DNA of 6,757 nt from Ilumatobacteraceae bacterium (GCA_023254985.1 JALRJT010000063.1:1-6757), one strand, 5' to 3'; counted from the stretch's first letter, positions 1 to 5,772 are shown. Notes: generated from the letters alone by a model not told the origin. Numbers and translations: made by a program.

Positions 1-214
1 CGTCGATGCGCGCCGCATCCACGAAGGAGCTCATCGCCACATCATCGGCAAGTGGTAAGCCAAGACGGACTCCTTCAACAGTGACAGCGCGGTACATCGC
101 ACCAGTGTCGAGATATTGCACGCCGAGACGTTTGGCAACGGCTCGCGCGATGGTCGACTTCCCCGCTCCGGCGGGACCGTCGATGGCGATCACTCGCTGG
201 CGTGCCGACGTCAC
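1..214 (-). CDS. cmk: Cytidylate kinase, N-terminal part (runs off left edge)
   Basis: This is the 5' part (about 71 codons) of a cytidylate kinase, the cytoplasmic enzyme that phosphorylates CMP/dCMP with ATP in pyrimidine nucleotide metabolism. The translated minus strand shows the P-loop IAIDGPAGAGKST (residues 9-21, catalytic Lys19) and then LDTGAMYRAVT (35-45), a hallmark of the CMP kinase family; Asp36 and Arg42 lie in this CMP-binding motif. The chosen start is GTG at 214-212. It overlaps the guaB1 stop as GTGA, which suggests translational coupling. A GGGA-like ribosome binding site at about 225-228 is weak, and the next in-frame GTG (seven codons on) lies too close to the P-loop strand. 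The gene continues beyond position 1, so the NMP-binding insert, LID region and C terminus are not visible. Family identity is confident; the exact start is less so. Confidence 0.9.
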   Translation of the reverse strand, partial: MTSARQRVIAIDGPAGAGKSTIARAVAKRLGVQYLDTGAMYRAVTVEGVRLGLPLADDVAMSSFVDAARID

Positions 215-1647
215 CAACTGGTATCCCGGGGTCTGCCCTCTTCGTACCCCGAAGAACTCTGAATCCCGACCACGGCGCGTTCCTGGAATTCGTGGACTGT
301 GGATGCACCTGCGTAGGTGAACGACGATCGGACGCCAGCCACGATCTGATCGATGATGTCTTCGACACCTGGACGATCGGGATCGAGATACATCCGGGAC
401 GTTGAGATTCCCTCTTCGAAGAGCTCTTTACGAGCACGATCGAGTGCGGTCTCGGTACGAGTCCGATTTCGCACTGCACGGTTGGATGCCATGCCAAAGG
501 CCTCCTTGAACAGACGACCATCGGGATCACGGAGCGTGTCAGCTGCCGATTCATACGTTCCTGCCAGCCACGAACCGAACATCACGTTCGCCGCACCAGC
601 GGCGAGTCCCAGGGCGACGTCTCGTGGGTGGCGCACTCCACCGTCAGCCCACACCGTTGCCTTGAGGAGCGACGCCTCGTCGCTGCACTCCAAGACTGCC
701 GAGAACTGTGGTCGACCGACGCCCGTCATCATGCGCGTCGTGCACATTGCACCGGGTCCGACGCCAACTTTGACGATGTCGGCGCCTGCTTCGATCAATT
801 GTCGCGTTCCCTCGCGTGTTACGACGTTGCCTGCAACGAGTGGCACCGATCCGACCACGCGGCGTACATCGGTGATTACCTCCAACATCTTGGACTGATG
901 CCCGTGTGCGGTATCGACGACGATGACGTCCGCACCCATCGCCACGAGTTCCTTTGCTCGCCGGGCAGGATCGCCATTGATGCCGACTGCTGCACCGATG
1001 ATCAGTCGACCGTGTTTGTCCACGGCAGGCTTGTAAATTGTGCTGCGCAGTGCGCCATTTCGTGTGACGCAACCCGCGAGCTTTCCATTGCGATCGACAA
1101 CTGGCGCAAACGACAGGCGTTTGTCATGGAGCTCCATGAACATCTGTTCGGCATCGAGAGAGTCCGAGAGCGAGATGATCTCGCGGCTCATGACGTTGTG
1201 CAACTGCGTGAATCGGTCGAAGCCTGCGGCATCGTGCTCCGTGAAGATTCCCTCAGGAGATCCGTCCTCGCCAACTACGAGAACCGCTCCATGGGACCGT
1301 TTGTGAATGAGGCTCAAGGCCTCGCCCACCGTTCCATCTGCCGGCATCGAGATTGGCGTTTCCCACAGCTGATGTCGAGACTTGACGAAGTCGATCACCG
1401 TCTTGACGACATCCAGTGGAATGTCCTGCGGAAGGATCACGATTCCACCGCGCCTGGCGACCGTCTCCGCCATGCGACGTCCGGCGATGGCCGTCATGTT
1501 CGACACAACGATCGGAATGGTCGTTCCAACCTTGTCTGGTGTCGTCAGATCTACCGATTGACGTGATGCGACGGAAGACAGACTCGGCACCATGAAGACG
1601 TCGTTGTAGGTGAGGTCAAACGACGGTCGATCACCCAAAAATCGCAT
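211..1647 (-). CDS. guaB1: GuaB1-type IMPDH-family protein, probable GMP reductase with CBS domains
   Basis: The 478-residue protein belongs to the IMP dehydrogenase/GMP reductase (beta/alpha)8-barrel family. It matches the actinobacterial GuaB1 branch (usually about 480 aa) in its opening RFLGDRPSFDLTYNDVFMVP, in SNMTAIAGRRMAE (49-61) and in the catalytic loop GVGPGAMCTTRMMTGVGRPQ. The catalytic cysteine is Cys302. The cofactor-side motif VVDTAHGH lies at 243-250 and GNVVT at 273-277. Two CBS domains (about 97-205) interrupt the barrel, as in IMPDH, and probably bind purine nucleotides as regulators. The characterised mycobacterial GuaB1 is an NADPH-dependent GMP reductase (GMP to IMP, purine salvage) and not an IMP dehydrogenase; I infer the same activity here. 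The ATG at 1647 has a GGAGGG site 7 nt upstream. The 3' end overlaps cmk by 4 nt. Other databases may label it simply 'IMP dehydrogenase'. Confidence 0.92.
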   Translation of the reverse strand: MRFLGDRPSFDLTYNDVFMVPSLSSVASRQSVDLTTPDKVGTTIPIVVSNMTAIAGRRMAETVARRGGIVILPQDIPLDVVKTVIDFVKSRHQLWETPISMPADGTVGEALSLIHKRSHGAVLVVGEDGSPEGIFTEHDAAGFDRFTQLHNVMSREIISLSDSLDAEQMFMELHDKRLSFAPVVDRNGKLAGCVTRNGALRSTIYKPAVDKHGRLIIGAAVGINGDPARRAKELVAMGADVIVVDTAHGHQSKMLEVITDVRRVVGSVPLVAGNVVTREGTRQLIEAGADIVKVGVGPGAMCTTRMMTGVGRPQFSAVLECSDEASLLKATVWADGGVRHPRDVALGLAAGAANVMFGSWLAGTYESAADTLRDPDGRLFKEAFGMASNRAVRNRTRTETALDRARKELFEEGISTSRMYLDPDRPGVEDIIDQIVAGVRSSFTYAGASTVHEFQERAVVGIQSSSGYEEGRPRDTSW

Positions 1648-1654
1648 CGCTCAA

Positions 1655-1660
1655 CCCTCC
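1655..1660 (-). promoter_or_regulatory. Ribosome binding site of guaB1
   Basis: GGAGGG on the minus strand, 7 nt before the ATG at 1647. It fixes the chosen start of guaB1. By contrast the divergent sua5-like gene has no comparable site. Confidence 0.75.
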
Positions 1661-1678
1661 GCACTCGACGAAAAGACC

Positions 1679-1684
1679 AACCTA
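1679..1684 (-). promoter_or_regulatory. Candidate -10 element for guaB1-cmk
   Basis: TAGGTT on the minus strand, within the 47-bp divergent gap. It would give a start near 1672 and a leader of about 25 nt that includes the GGAGGG site. No convincing -35 is visible. It overlaps the plus-strand -10 of the sua5-like gene on the CCTAGG palindrome (1681-1686). The call rests on spacing and symmetry only. Confidence 0.4.
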
Positions 1685-1688
1685 GGCT
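1683..1688 (+). promoter_or_regulatory. Candidate -10 element of the sua5-like gene (leaderless)
   Basis: TAGGCT followed by A, ending 6 nt before the GTG start at 1695. Transcription would therefore begin at or next to the start codon. The same heptamer TAGGCTA forms the -10 of the downstream binding-protein promoter, which supports it as a genuine promoter element in this genome. The -35 region (about 1660-1665) is poor, which is common for leaderless actinobacterial promoters. Confidence 0.5.
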
Positions 1689-1694
1689 ACTGCC

Positions 1695-2630
1695 GTGAGC
1701 GCGCCCATCGTTTCCCATCTCGACCCTGATTCCGTGCGTCGCGCAGCCGAGATCCTTGGCAACGGTGGGATCGTCGCCCTCCCCACGGAGACCGTGTACG
1801 GCTTGGGTGCCTCGATCGACTCGGCCAGTGGTGTCAATCGGATATTTACCGTCAAAGGTCGCCCGACGGATCATCCGTTGATCGTCCATGGGTCGTCGGC
1901 TTCGATCCTGGACGAGGTGTCCGACCATCCTTCCGAGTTCGCTCGCCGACTTGCCGTCGAGGTGTGGCCCGGACCACTGTCACTGCTCGTTCCCCGATCG
2001 CAGCGAGTGTCAACGTCCGTGACGGGCGGTCGTGACACGGTCGTCGTGCGTGTTCCCGCGCACGATTTCTTTCGAACTGTCGTGGATCACCTTGGATCGC
2101 CCATCGCCGCTCCCAGTGCAAATCGGTTCGGTCGGGTGAGCCCAACAACCGCGGACCATGTGGCAGCTGATCTCGGGAACGATGTCGATCTGATCGTCGA
2201 TGGTGGGCCGAGCGTCATTGGAGTCGAATCGACAATCGTGAACACCACGACCTCGCCGCCCCAAGTACTCCGTCACGGTGGGATTCCCATCGAGGATGTG
2301 GAAGCGCTCCTTGGGATCTCGGTCGCGGAATCCGACGGGACCGTTCGGGCGCCAGGAACCCTGGCCAGCCACTACGCACCCCGATGCCAGGTGGTCCTCG
2401 CAGAAACTGCCGAAGAGGCAAAATCCCGCCTCGAGAGGCTCCCGTCATCGGCTGGGATCGTCGAAACCCCGCCGTCGACTGGGGTCTATGCCGCAACCTT
2501 GTACACCACTCTCAGAACCTGTGATGAGCGCGGATGGACACATGCCGTGTTCGTCCTACCCCACGATCGGGGCCTGGGCAGGGCCATACGTGACCGCTTG
2601 AAGCGCGCAGCAGCCACGTTCGAGGGCTGA
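1695..2630 (+). CDS. L-threonylcarbamoyladenylate synthase (Sua5/YrdC family, long form)
   Basis: A 311-residue protein of the Sua5/YrdC/YwlC family. These cytoplasmic enzymes make threonylcarbamoyl-AMP from threonine, bicarbonate and ATP, the first step of the t6A modification at A37 of ANN-decoding tRNAs. The YrdC domain (about 13-205) carries VALPTETVYGLG (27-38), KGRP with HPL (54-62), PSANRFGRVSPT (140-151) and GVESTIV (176-182). These are the conserved ATP and threonine contact segments. A linker with RAPGTLASHYAP (218-229) leads into a C-terminal Sua5 domain (about 230-311), so this is the two-domain Sua5 type and not the short YrdC/TsaC type. The GTG start at 1695 gives an N terminus of normal length. 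It has no Shine-Dalgarno sequence but a -10 element just upstream, so translation is probably leaderless. The gene is divergent from guaB1 and followed by the separate promoter of the binding-protein gene. Confidence 0.92.
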   Translation: MSAPIVSHLDPDSVRRAAEILGNGGIVALPTETVYGLGASIDSASGVNRIFTVKGRPTDHPLIVHGSSASILDEVSDHPSEFARRLAVEVWPGPLSLLVPRSQRVSTSVTGGRDTVVVRVPAHDFFRTVVDHLGSPIAAPSANRFGRVSPTTADHVAADLGNDVDLIVDGGPSVIGVESTIVNTTTSPPQVLRHGGIPIEDVEALLGISVAESDGTVRAPGTLASHYAPRCQVVLAETAEEAKSRLERLPSSAGIVETPPSTGVYAATLYTTLRTCDERGWTHAVFVLPHDRGLGRAIRDRLKRAAATFEG

Positions 2631-2643
2631 AATCTCACGATTT

Positions 2644-2668
2644 TTGCCCACCTCGCCGTTGCCCACCT
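2644..2668 (+). repeat. Two 10-bp direct repeats overlapping the binding-protein promoter
   Basis: TTGCCCACCT occurs at 2644-2653 and again, identically, at 2659-2668, a 15-bp period. The second copy contains the proposed -35 hexamer TTGCCC. Such a pair may be an operator for a dimeric regulator, an alternative -35, or a chance duplication. Confidence 0.6.
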
Positions 2669-2687
2669 TCACCTCCTCTCATAGGCT
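2659..2687 (+). promoter_or_regulatory. Promoter of the substrate-binding protein gene
   Basis: TTGCCC (2659-2664) and TAGGCT (2682-2687) are separated by a 17-bp spacer, the optimal layout for a housekeeping sigma factor. The transcript would start around 2693-2695, leaving a leader of about 50 nt. Its position behind the sua5-like stop gives the binding protein its own transcription unit. No obvious intrinsic terminator for the sua5-like gene lies between. Confidence 0.65.
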
Positions 2688-2703
2688 ATGAAGTCCTAAC
2701 CCA

Positions 2704-2721
2704 GGGTGGCACCCGCCACCC
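2704..2721 (+). promoter_or_regulatory. 5'-leader hairpin of the binding-protein transcript
   Basis: GGGTGGC (2704-2710) and GCCACCC (2715-2721) form a perfect 7-bp, mostly G-C stem with the 4-nt loop ACCC. It lies about 10 nt after the predicted transcript start and ends 8 nt before the ribosome binding site. No U-tract follows, so it is not an intrinsic terminator. It could stabilise the mRNA's 5' end or modulate translation. The stem is seen directly; the role is inferred. Confidence 0.55.
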
Positions 2722-2729
2722 GACTCCTA

Positions 2730-2736
2730 GGGGGAG
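2730..2736 (+). promoter_or_regulatory. Ribosome binding site of the substrate-binding protein gene
   Basis: GGGGGAG lies 9 nt upstream of the ATG at 2746 and is followed by an A-rich unstructured spacer. This is a strong site, fitting an abundant binding protein, and it supports this start. Confidence 0.75.
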
Positions 2737-2745
2737 AAACAAATA

Positions 2746-4071
2746 ATGAAGAAAACCAACATGCGCCGCTTCGGTGCCATCGTTGCTGGTCTCAGCCTCG
2801 TGCTGGCGGCCTGCGGCGGCGGAGACGACGCGGCCACTGACACCACGGCAGCTGCCGCTGGTGGCGAGTTGGAAGGCATGAAGGGCACGATGCCCCTCGT
2901 AAGCCTTTCGGATGAGTTCAAGACAGGCTTGAACGATTTCTGGACCGCCGCTGGTAACGCTGCTCTCGAAGACTTCAGCTACGCAGCTGAGGCATTCGAC
3001 TCCGTCATGCTCGTCGCTCTCGCGGCAGAGGTTGCTGGAACCGATGGCAGTGCACTTGCCAACGAAATCCAGAACGTCTCGCGTGATGGCGAAAAGTGCA
3101 CCACCGTTGAGGGTTGCATGGAGCTCATCAAGGCCGGCACGGACATCGACTACGACGGTGCTTCTGGTCCGCAGGACATGAACGGAAACGGCGAGCCAGT
3201 CAATGCCTCGTACGGCGTTCTCACCTTCGGTGCAGACAACCGCTTCTCGTATGACGAAGCGTCCTATGTCCTCGCAGATGCACCGGAATCCGACATCGTT
3301 GATCTCGTGCCAGCTGGCGTCGAGCGCAAGGGTGACGGCGTGCTCAAGATCGGTTCACTCCTTCCGGAGACCGGTTCGCTCGCCTTCCTCGGACCACCGG
3401 AATTCGCTGGCGTCGAGTACGCAATCAGCCTGCTGAACGCAGCTGGTGGCATCCTCGGCAAGCCGGTCGAGTACGTCCAGGGTGACTCTGGCGACACCAG
3501 CACCGACACCGCAAGCACCACCGTCGACCGCCTCCTCGGCGAAGGCGTTGATGCGATCATCGGTGCGGCCTCGTCGTCCGTGTCTCTCACGGTCATCGAC
3601 AAGATCACCGCAGCAGGCGTCGTTCAGTTCAGCCCGGCCAACACGTCGGACAAGCTGACCACGTACGCAGATAATGGCCTCTACTTCCGCACCGCTCCCC
3701 CGGACAAGCTCCAGGGTGCAGTGCTCGCGAACCTGATCGCGGGCGACGGCGCAGCGACCGTGTACATCATGGCGCTCGACGATGCGTATGGAACTGGCCT
3801 TGCTGACGCGGTCGAGTCAAACTTGACGGCTGCAGGTGTTGAGGTTGTCGGTAAGAAGATCTACGACCCGAAGGCAACGACGTTCGATGCCGAAGTGGAC
3901 GAGATCGTCGCCGCCAACCCGGACGCAATCATGCTCATCACCTTCGACGAAGGCTCACGCATCCTCCGCACCATGGTGGAGAAGGGTGTTGGCCCGAAGG
4001 CCAAGATGGTCTACGGTTGCGACGGCAACATGGGTAACGCACTCGGCGAGAACTTCGACTCGGGTAAGTAA
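2746..4071 (+). CDS. LivJ/LivK-type ABC transporter substrate-binding lipoprotein with circularly permuted domain order
   Basis: A 441-residue secreted lipoprotein of the type I periplasmic binding protein class that would feed the adjacent LivMGF-type importer. Residues 1-22 are a signal peptide (KKTNMRRF, then a hydrophobic core) with lipobox L20-A-A-C23. A low-complexity Asp/Thr/Ala tether follows. Residues from about 192 match the usual mature N terminus: VLKIGSLLPETGSLAFLGPP (199-218), INAAGG-like NAAGGILGKPVEY (231-243), IIGAASSSVS (271-280), FSPANTS (295-301), LYFRTAP (312-318), DDAYGTGLA (345-353) and YGCDGNMGNALGENF (423-437). The ORF stops there. The block normally following, LEGMKGTMPL onward, instead occupies residues 42 to about 175. 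It includes DFSYAAEAFDSVML (76-89), the Cys118/Cys124 pair, DIDYDGASGPQD (133-144) and the SYGVLTFGADNRF end (155-167). Total length is normal for the family (about 420-440 aa), so no segment seems lost. Promoter, ribosome binding site and terminator are intact, and there is no frameshift. An assembly artefact remains possible. The ligand cannot be told from sequence. Confidence 0.88.
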   Translation: MKKTNMRRFGAIVAGLSLVLAACGGGDDAATDTTAAAAGGELEGMKGTMPLVSLSDEFKTGLNDFWTAAGNAALEDFSYAAEAFDSVMLVALAAEVAGTDGSALANEIQNVSRDGEKCTTVEGCMELIKAGTDIDYDGASGPQDMNGNGEPVNASYGVLTFGADNRFSYDEASYVLADAPESDIVDLVPAGVERKGDGVLKIGSLLPETGSLAFLGPPEFAGVEYAISLLNAAGGILGKPVEYVQGDSGDTSTDTASTTVDRLLGEGVDAIIGAASSSVSLTVIDKITAAGVVQFSPANTSDKLTTYADNGLYFRTAPPDKLQGAVLANLIAGDGAATVYIMALDDAYGTGLADAVESNLTAAGVEVVGKKIYDPKATTFDAEVDEIVAANPDAIMLITFDEGSRILRTMVEKGVGPKAKMVYGCDGNMGNALGENFDSGK

Positions 4072-4087
4072 TCCATTCAGATCAACG

Positions 4088-4125
4088 AAAGGGCCCGGTC
4101 CGAAAGGACCGGGCCCTTTTGCTTT
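4088..4125 (+). terminator. Intrinsic terminator after the binding-protein gene, possibly bidirectional
   Basis: AAAGGGCCCGGTCC (4088-4101) pairs perfectly with 4106-4119 around a GAAA tetraloop, giving a 14-bp stem, followed by TTTTGCTTT. It begins 16 nt after the stop at 4071. Because livF converges from the other side, the hairpin may also end the liv transcript. On the minus strand the tract after the stem is only TTTCGTT, so termination in that direction would be weaker. Confidence 0.93.
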
Positions 4126-4168
4126 ATCTGACTGCTTGATCTGCACGCTCTCAAAGCGTTGAGGAAGG

Positions 4169-4903
4169 TCAGCCGCCGGTCATCTTGGCAAGGGTGCCAA
4201 GGTACAGCTTGATCACGTTCGGGTCTGCCAGAAGTTCCCTACCAGTTCCCGTATAGGCATTTCGTCCCTGGTCGAGCACATAGGCCCGATCGGTCACCTG
4301 AAGGCATCGCCGAGCGTTTTGCTCCACCATCAAGATGGCGATGCCCTCGGAGTTGATCTTCTTGCATTGGATGAATACCTCATCTTGTAATGCCGGTGAA
4401 AGACCAGCGGATGGTTCGTCAAGAAGCAGGAGCTTGGGCTCCATCATCAGAGCTCGACCCATCGCAACCATTTGACGTTCGCCGCCTGATAACGAACCAG
4501 CGCGCTGCGTCGCTCGGTCCCGGAGCTTCGGGAACAAGGCGGTGACGTACTCGAAGCGCTCTGCGAACACCGATGGCTTCAAGAAGCATCCCATCTCGAG
4601 ATTCTCTGAGACGGTCAGACTCTGAAACACATTCTGTGTCTGGGGGACGTAACCGACTCCGCGCTCCACCAGCTCGTGGGCCTTCAGTCCAGTGATGTTT
4701 TCGCCATTCAGCATCACGGAGCCTGACCTTGTCGAGCACTGTCCGAGGATGGCCTTGAGAACCGTCGACTTGCCTGCTCCGTTCGGCCCAATGACCCCGA
4801 CGAACTCGCCTGCGCGAACCTCGATGTTACATCCGTTTAGGATGTTGACTTCAGGGATGTACCCGGCGACGAGTTCTTCGACGTGTAGCACGAGACCACT
4901 CAT
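4169..4903 (-). CDS. livF: Branched-chain amino acid/amide ABC transporter ATPase, LivF family
   Basis: A 244-residue ATP-binding subunit that pairs with the LivG-type ATPase on the cytoplasmic face of the importer. From the ATG at 4903, Walker A is GPNGAGKST (39-47), the Q-loop glutamine is Gln88 in YVPQTQNVF (a typical LivF stretch), the signature is LSGGE (138-142) and Walker B is LLLLDEP (158-164), followed by SAGLSP. The switch position is Gln in VEQNA (193-197); this is normal for LivF and not a defect. The end (about 222-244, ADPNVIKLYLG) also fits the family. A GTG at 4906 is in frame, but the strong GAGGAGG (4908-4914) lies only 1 nt from it and 4 nt from the ATG at 4903, so ATG is preferred. 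The upstream livG stop overlaps this start as TGATG. livF is the last gene of the operon. Confidence 0.94.
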   Translation of the reverse strand: MSGLVLHVEELVAGYIPEVNILNGCNIEVRAGEFVGVIGPNGAGKSTVLKAILGQCSTRSGSVMLNGENITGLKAHELVERGVGYVPQTQNVFQSLTVSENLEMGCFLKPSVFAERFEYVTALFPKLRDRATQRAGSLSGGERQMVAMGRALMMEPKLLLLDEPSAGLSPALQDEVFIQCKKINSEGIAILMVEQNARRCLQVTDRAYVLDQGRNAYTGTGRELLADPNVIKLYLGTLAKMTGG

Positions 4904-5772
4904 CACGCCTCCTCGAGCAATGATTTGCCCTGGTGGCCGCCGAGGTACGCCTCGATGACCGCAGGGTTGGCGGAGATCTGATCCGGGGTGCCCTCGGCGA
5001 TGATGCGCCCTTCGGCCATAACGACGACCCAGTCAGAAATGTCGTGAACCATGTCCATGTCGTGTTCGACGAAAAGCACCGTCATTCCATCATCGCGCAG
5101 TCCGCGAATGTGTTCGTTCAAGCTCTGCTTGAGAGCAGGGTTCACACCGGCCATCGGCTCGTCGAGCATGACGAGGCGTGGATTGGTCATCAGTGCGCGT
5201 GACATTTCGAGCAACTTACGTTGGCCACCGGAGAGAGTTCCTGCGTACTCGTTACGCATGTGATCGAGCTTGAAGCGCTTTAAAAGCTCATCTGCGCGCT
5301 TCTCGATGATCTCCTCTTGACGATTCCAGCGGAATGGCAACAAACCGTTCCACCAACGCTCTCCCACCTGGTGTGTGGCACCGAGCTTCATATTCTCAAT
5401 CACCGACATCTTGGTCAAACTCTTCGTCAGCTGAAACGTTCGCACCATCCCCATTGCGGCAGTGCGATGTGCCACTACTTTCTCGAGGTTTCGGCCGTCG
5501 AACATCCACTTTCCCTCATTGGGGGTATCGAATCCCGTGAGCAGGTTGAACAACGTCGTCTTGCCGGCGCCGTTTGGTCCGATGAGTGCAGTGATAGATC
5601 CGCGTTGAACCTCAAGGTGATCAACGTCGACTGCCACGACGCCACCGAAGTTGCGTCGCACGCCCTCTGCAATCAACATCGGATCGGGCTTCGCGACACC
5701 GGGACGGGCTTCGACTGTTGCAAGGGCCTCTTTGGCACGTCGTGCGGATTCGGAGAGGAAATCAGCGACCAT
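4903..5772 (-). CDS. livG: Branched-chain amino acid/amide ABC transporter ATPase, LivG family
   Basis: A 289-residue ATP-binding subunit, partner of LivF. Motifs in order: Walker A GPNGAGKTT (65-73), TFQ Q-loop (Gln114), LSGGQ signature (180-184), Walker B LVMLDEP (200-206) with MAGVNP after it, and H-loop His237 in VEHDMD. The C-terminal tail EGTPDQISANPAVIEAYLG (260-278) is the usual LivG ending. The first 31 residues before the ATPase fold (MVADFLSESARRAKEAL..., then PGVAKPDP) are longer than in the E. coli-type LivG and look helical. I recall similar extensions in Acidimicrobiia homologues, so this is probably clade-specific. The start ATG at 5772 has AAGGAG (5783-5788) 10 nt upstream. 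The start lies inside the 3' end of livM (11-nt overlap), and the gene's own stop overlaps the livF start, so the three genes form one coupled operon. Confidence 0.94.
   Translation of the reverse strand: MVADFLSESARRAKEALATVEARPGVAKPDPMLIAEGVRRNFGGVVAVDVDHLEVQRGSITALIGPNGAGKTTLFNLLTGFDTPNEGKWMFDGRNLEKVVAHRTAAMGMVRTFQLTKSLTKMSVIENMKLGATHQVGERWWNGLLPFRWNRQEEIIEKRADELLKRFKLDHMRNEYAGTLSGGQRKLLEMSRALMTNPRLVMLDEPMAGVNPALKQSLNEHIRGLRDDGMTVLFVEHDMDMVHDISDWVVVMAEGRIIAEGTPDQISANPAVIEAYLGGHQGKSLLEEA
4908..4914 (-). promoter_or_regulatory. Ribosome binding site deciding the livF start
   Basis: GAGGAGG on the minus strand lies inside the last codons of livG. Its distance to ATG 4903 is 4 nt and to GTG 4906 only 1 nt, which favours the ATG. 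The site being inside livG supports translational coupling. Confidence 0.65.

Noticed and set aside
75..554. A 159-codon minus-strand ORF across the guaB1/cmk boundary
   Set aside because: It overlaps guaB1 and cmk in another frame and has no family resemblance; the two real genes explain the region.
628..1566. A 312-codon plus-strand ORF opposite guaB1
   Set aside because: Its translation is Arg/His/Cys-rich with no domain I recognise, and it lies wholly antisense to a clearly functional guaB1. It is a codon-bias shadow.
2746..4071. Reading the binding protein as a simple C-terminally truncated pseudogene
   Set aside because: The missing C-terminal block is present, in frame, near the N terminus, and the expression signals are intact, so rearrangement explains it better than truncation.
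2746..4071. Fusion of two different binding proteins (tandem copies with internal loss)
   Set aside because: No segment is present twice and the two blocks are complementary parts of one domain. A tandem-duplication route to the present state is possible historically, but the product is a single permuted domain.
4150..4163. Small inverted repeat CTCAA/TTGAG next to the livF stop
   Set aside because: A 5-bp stem without a U-tract on the livF strand is too weak to call a terminator; the strong hairpin at 4088-4119 is nearby.
4319..4324. LivF lacks the usual H-loop histidine (Gln in VEQNA)
   Set aside because: Gln at this position is the norm in LivF-family ATPases, so it is not a sign of inactivation.
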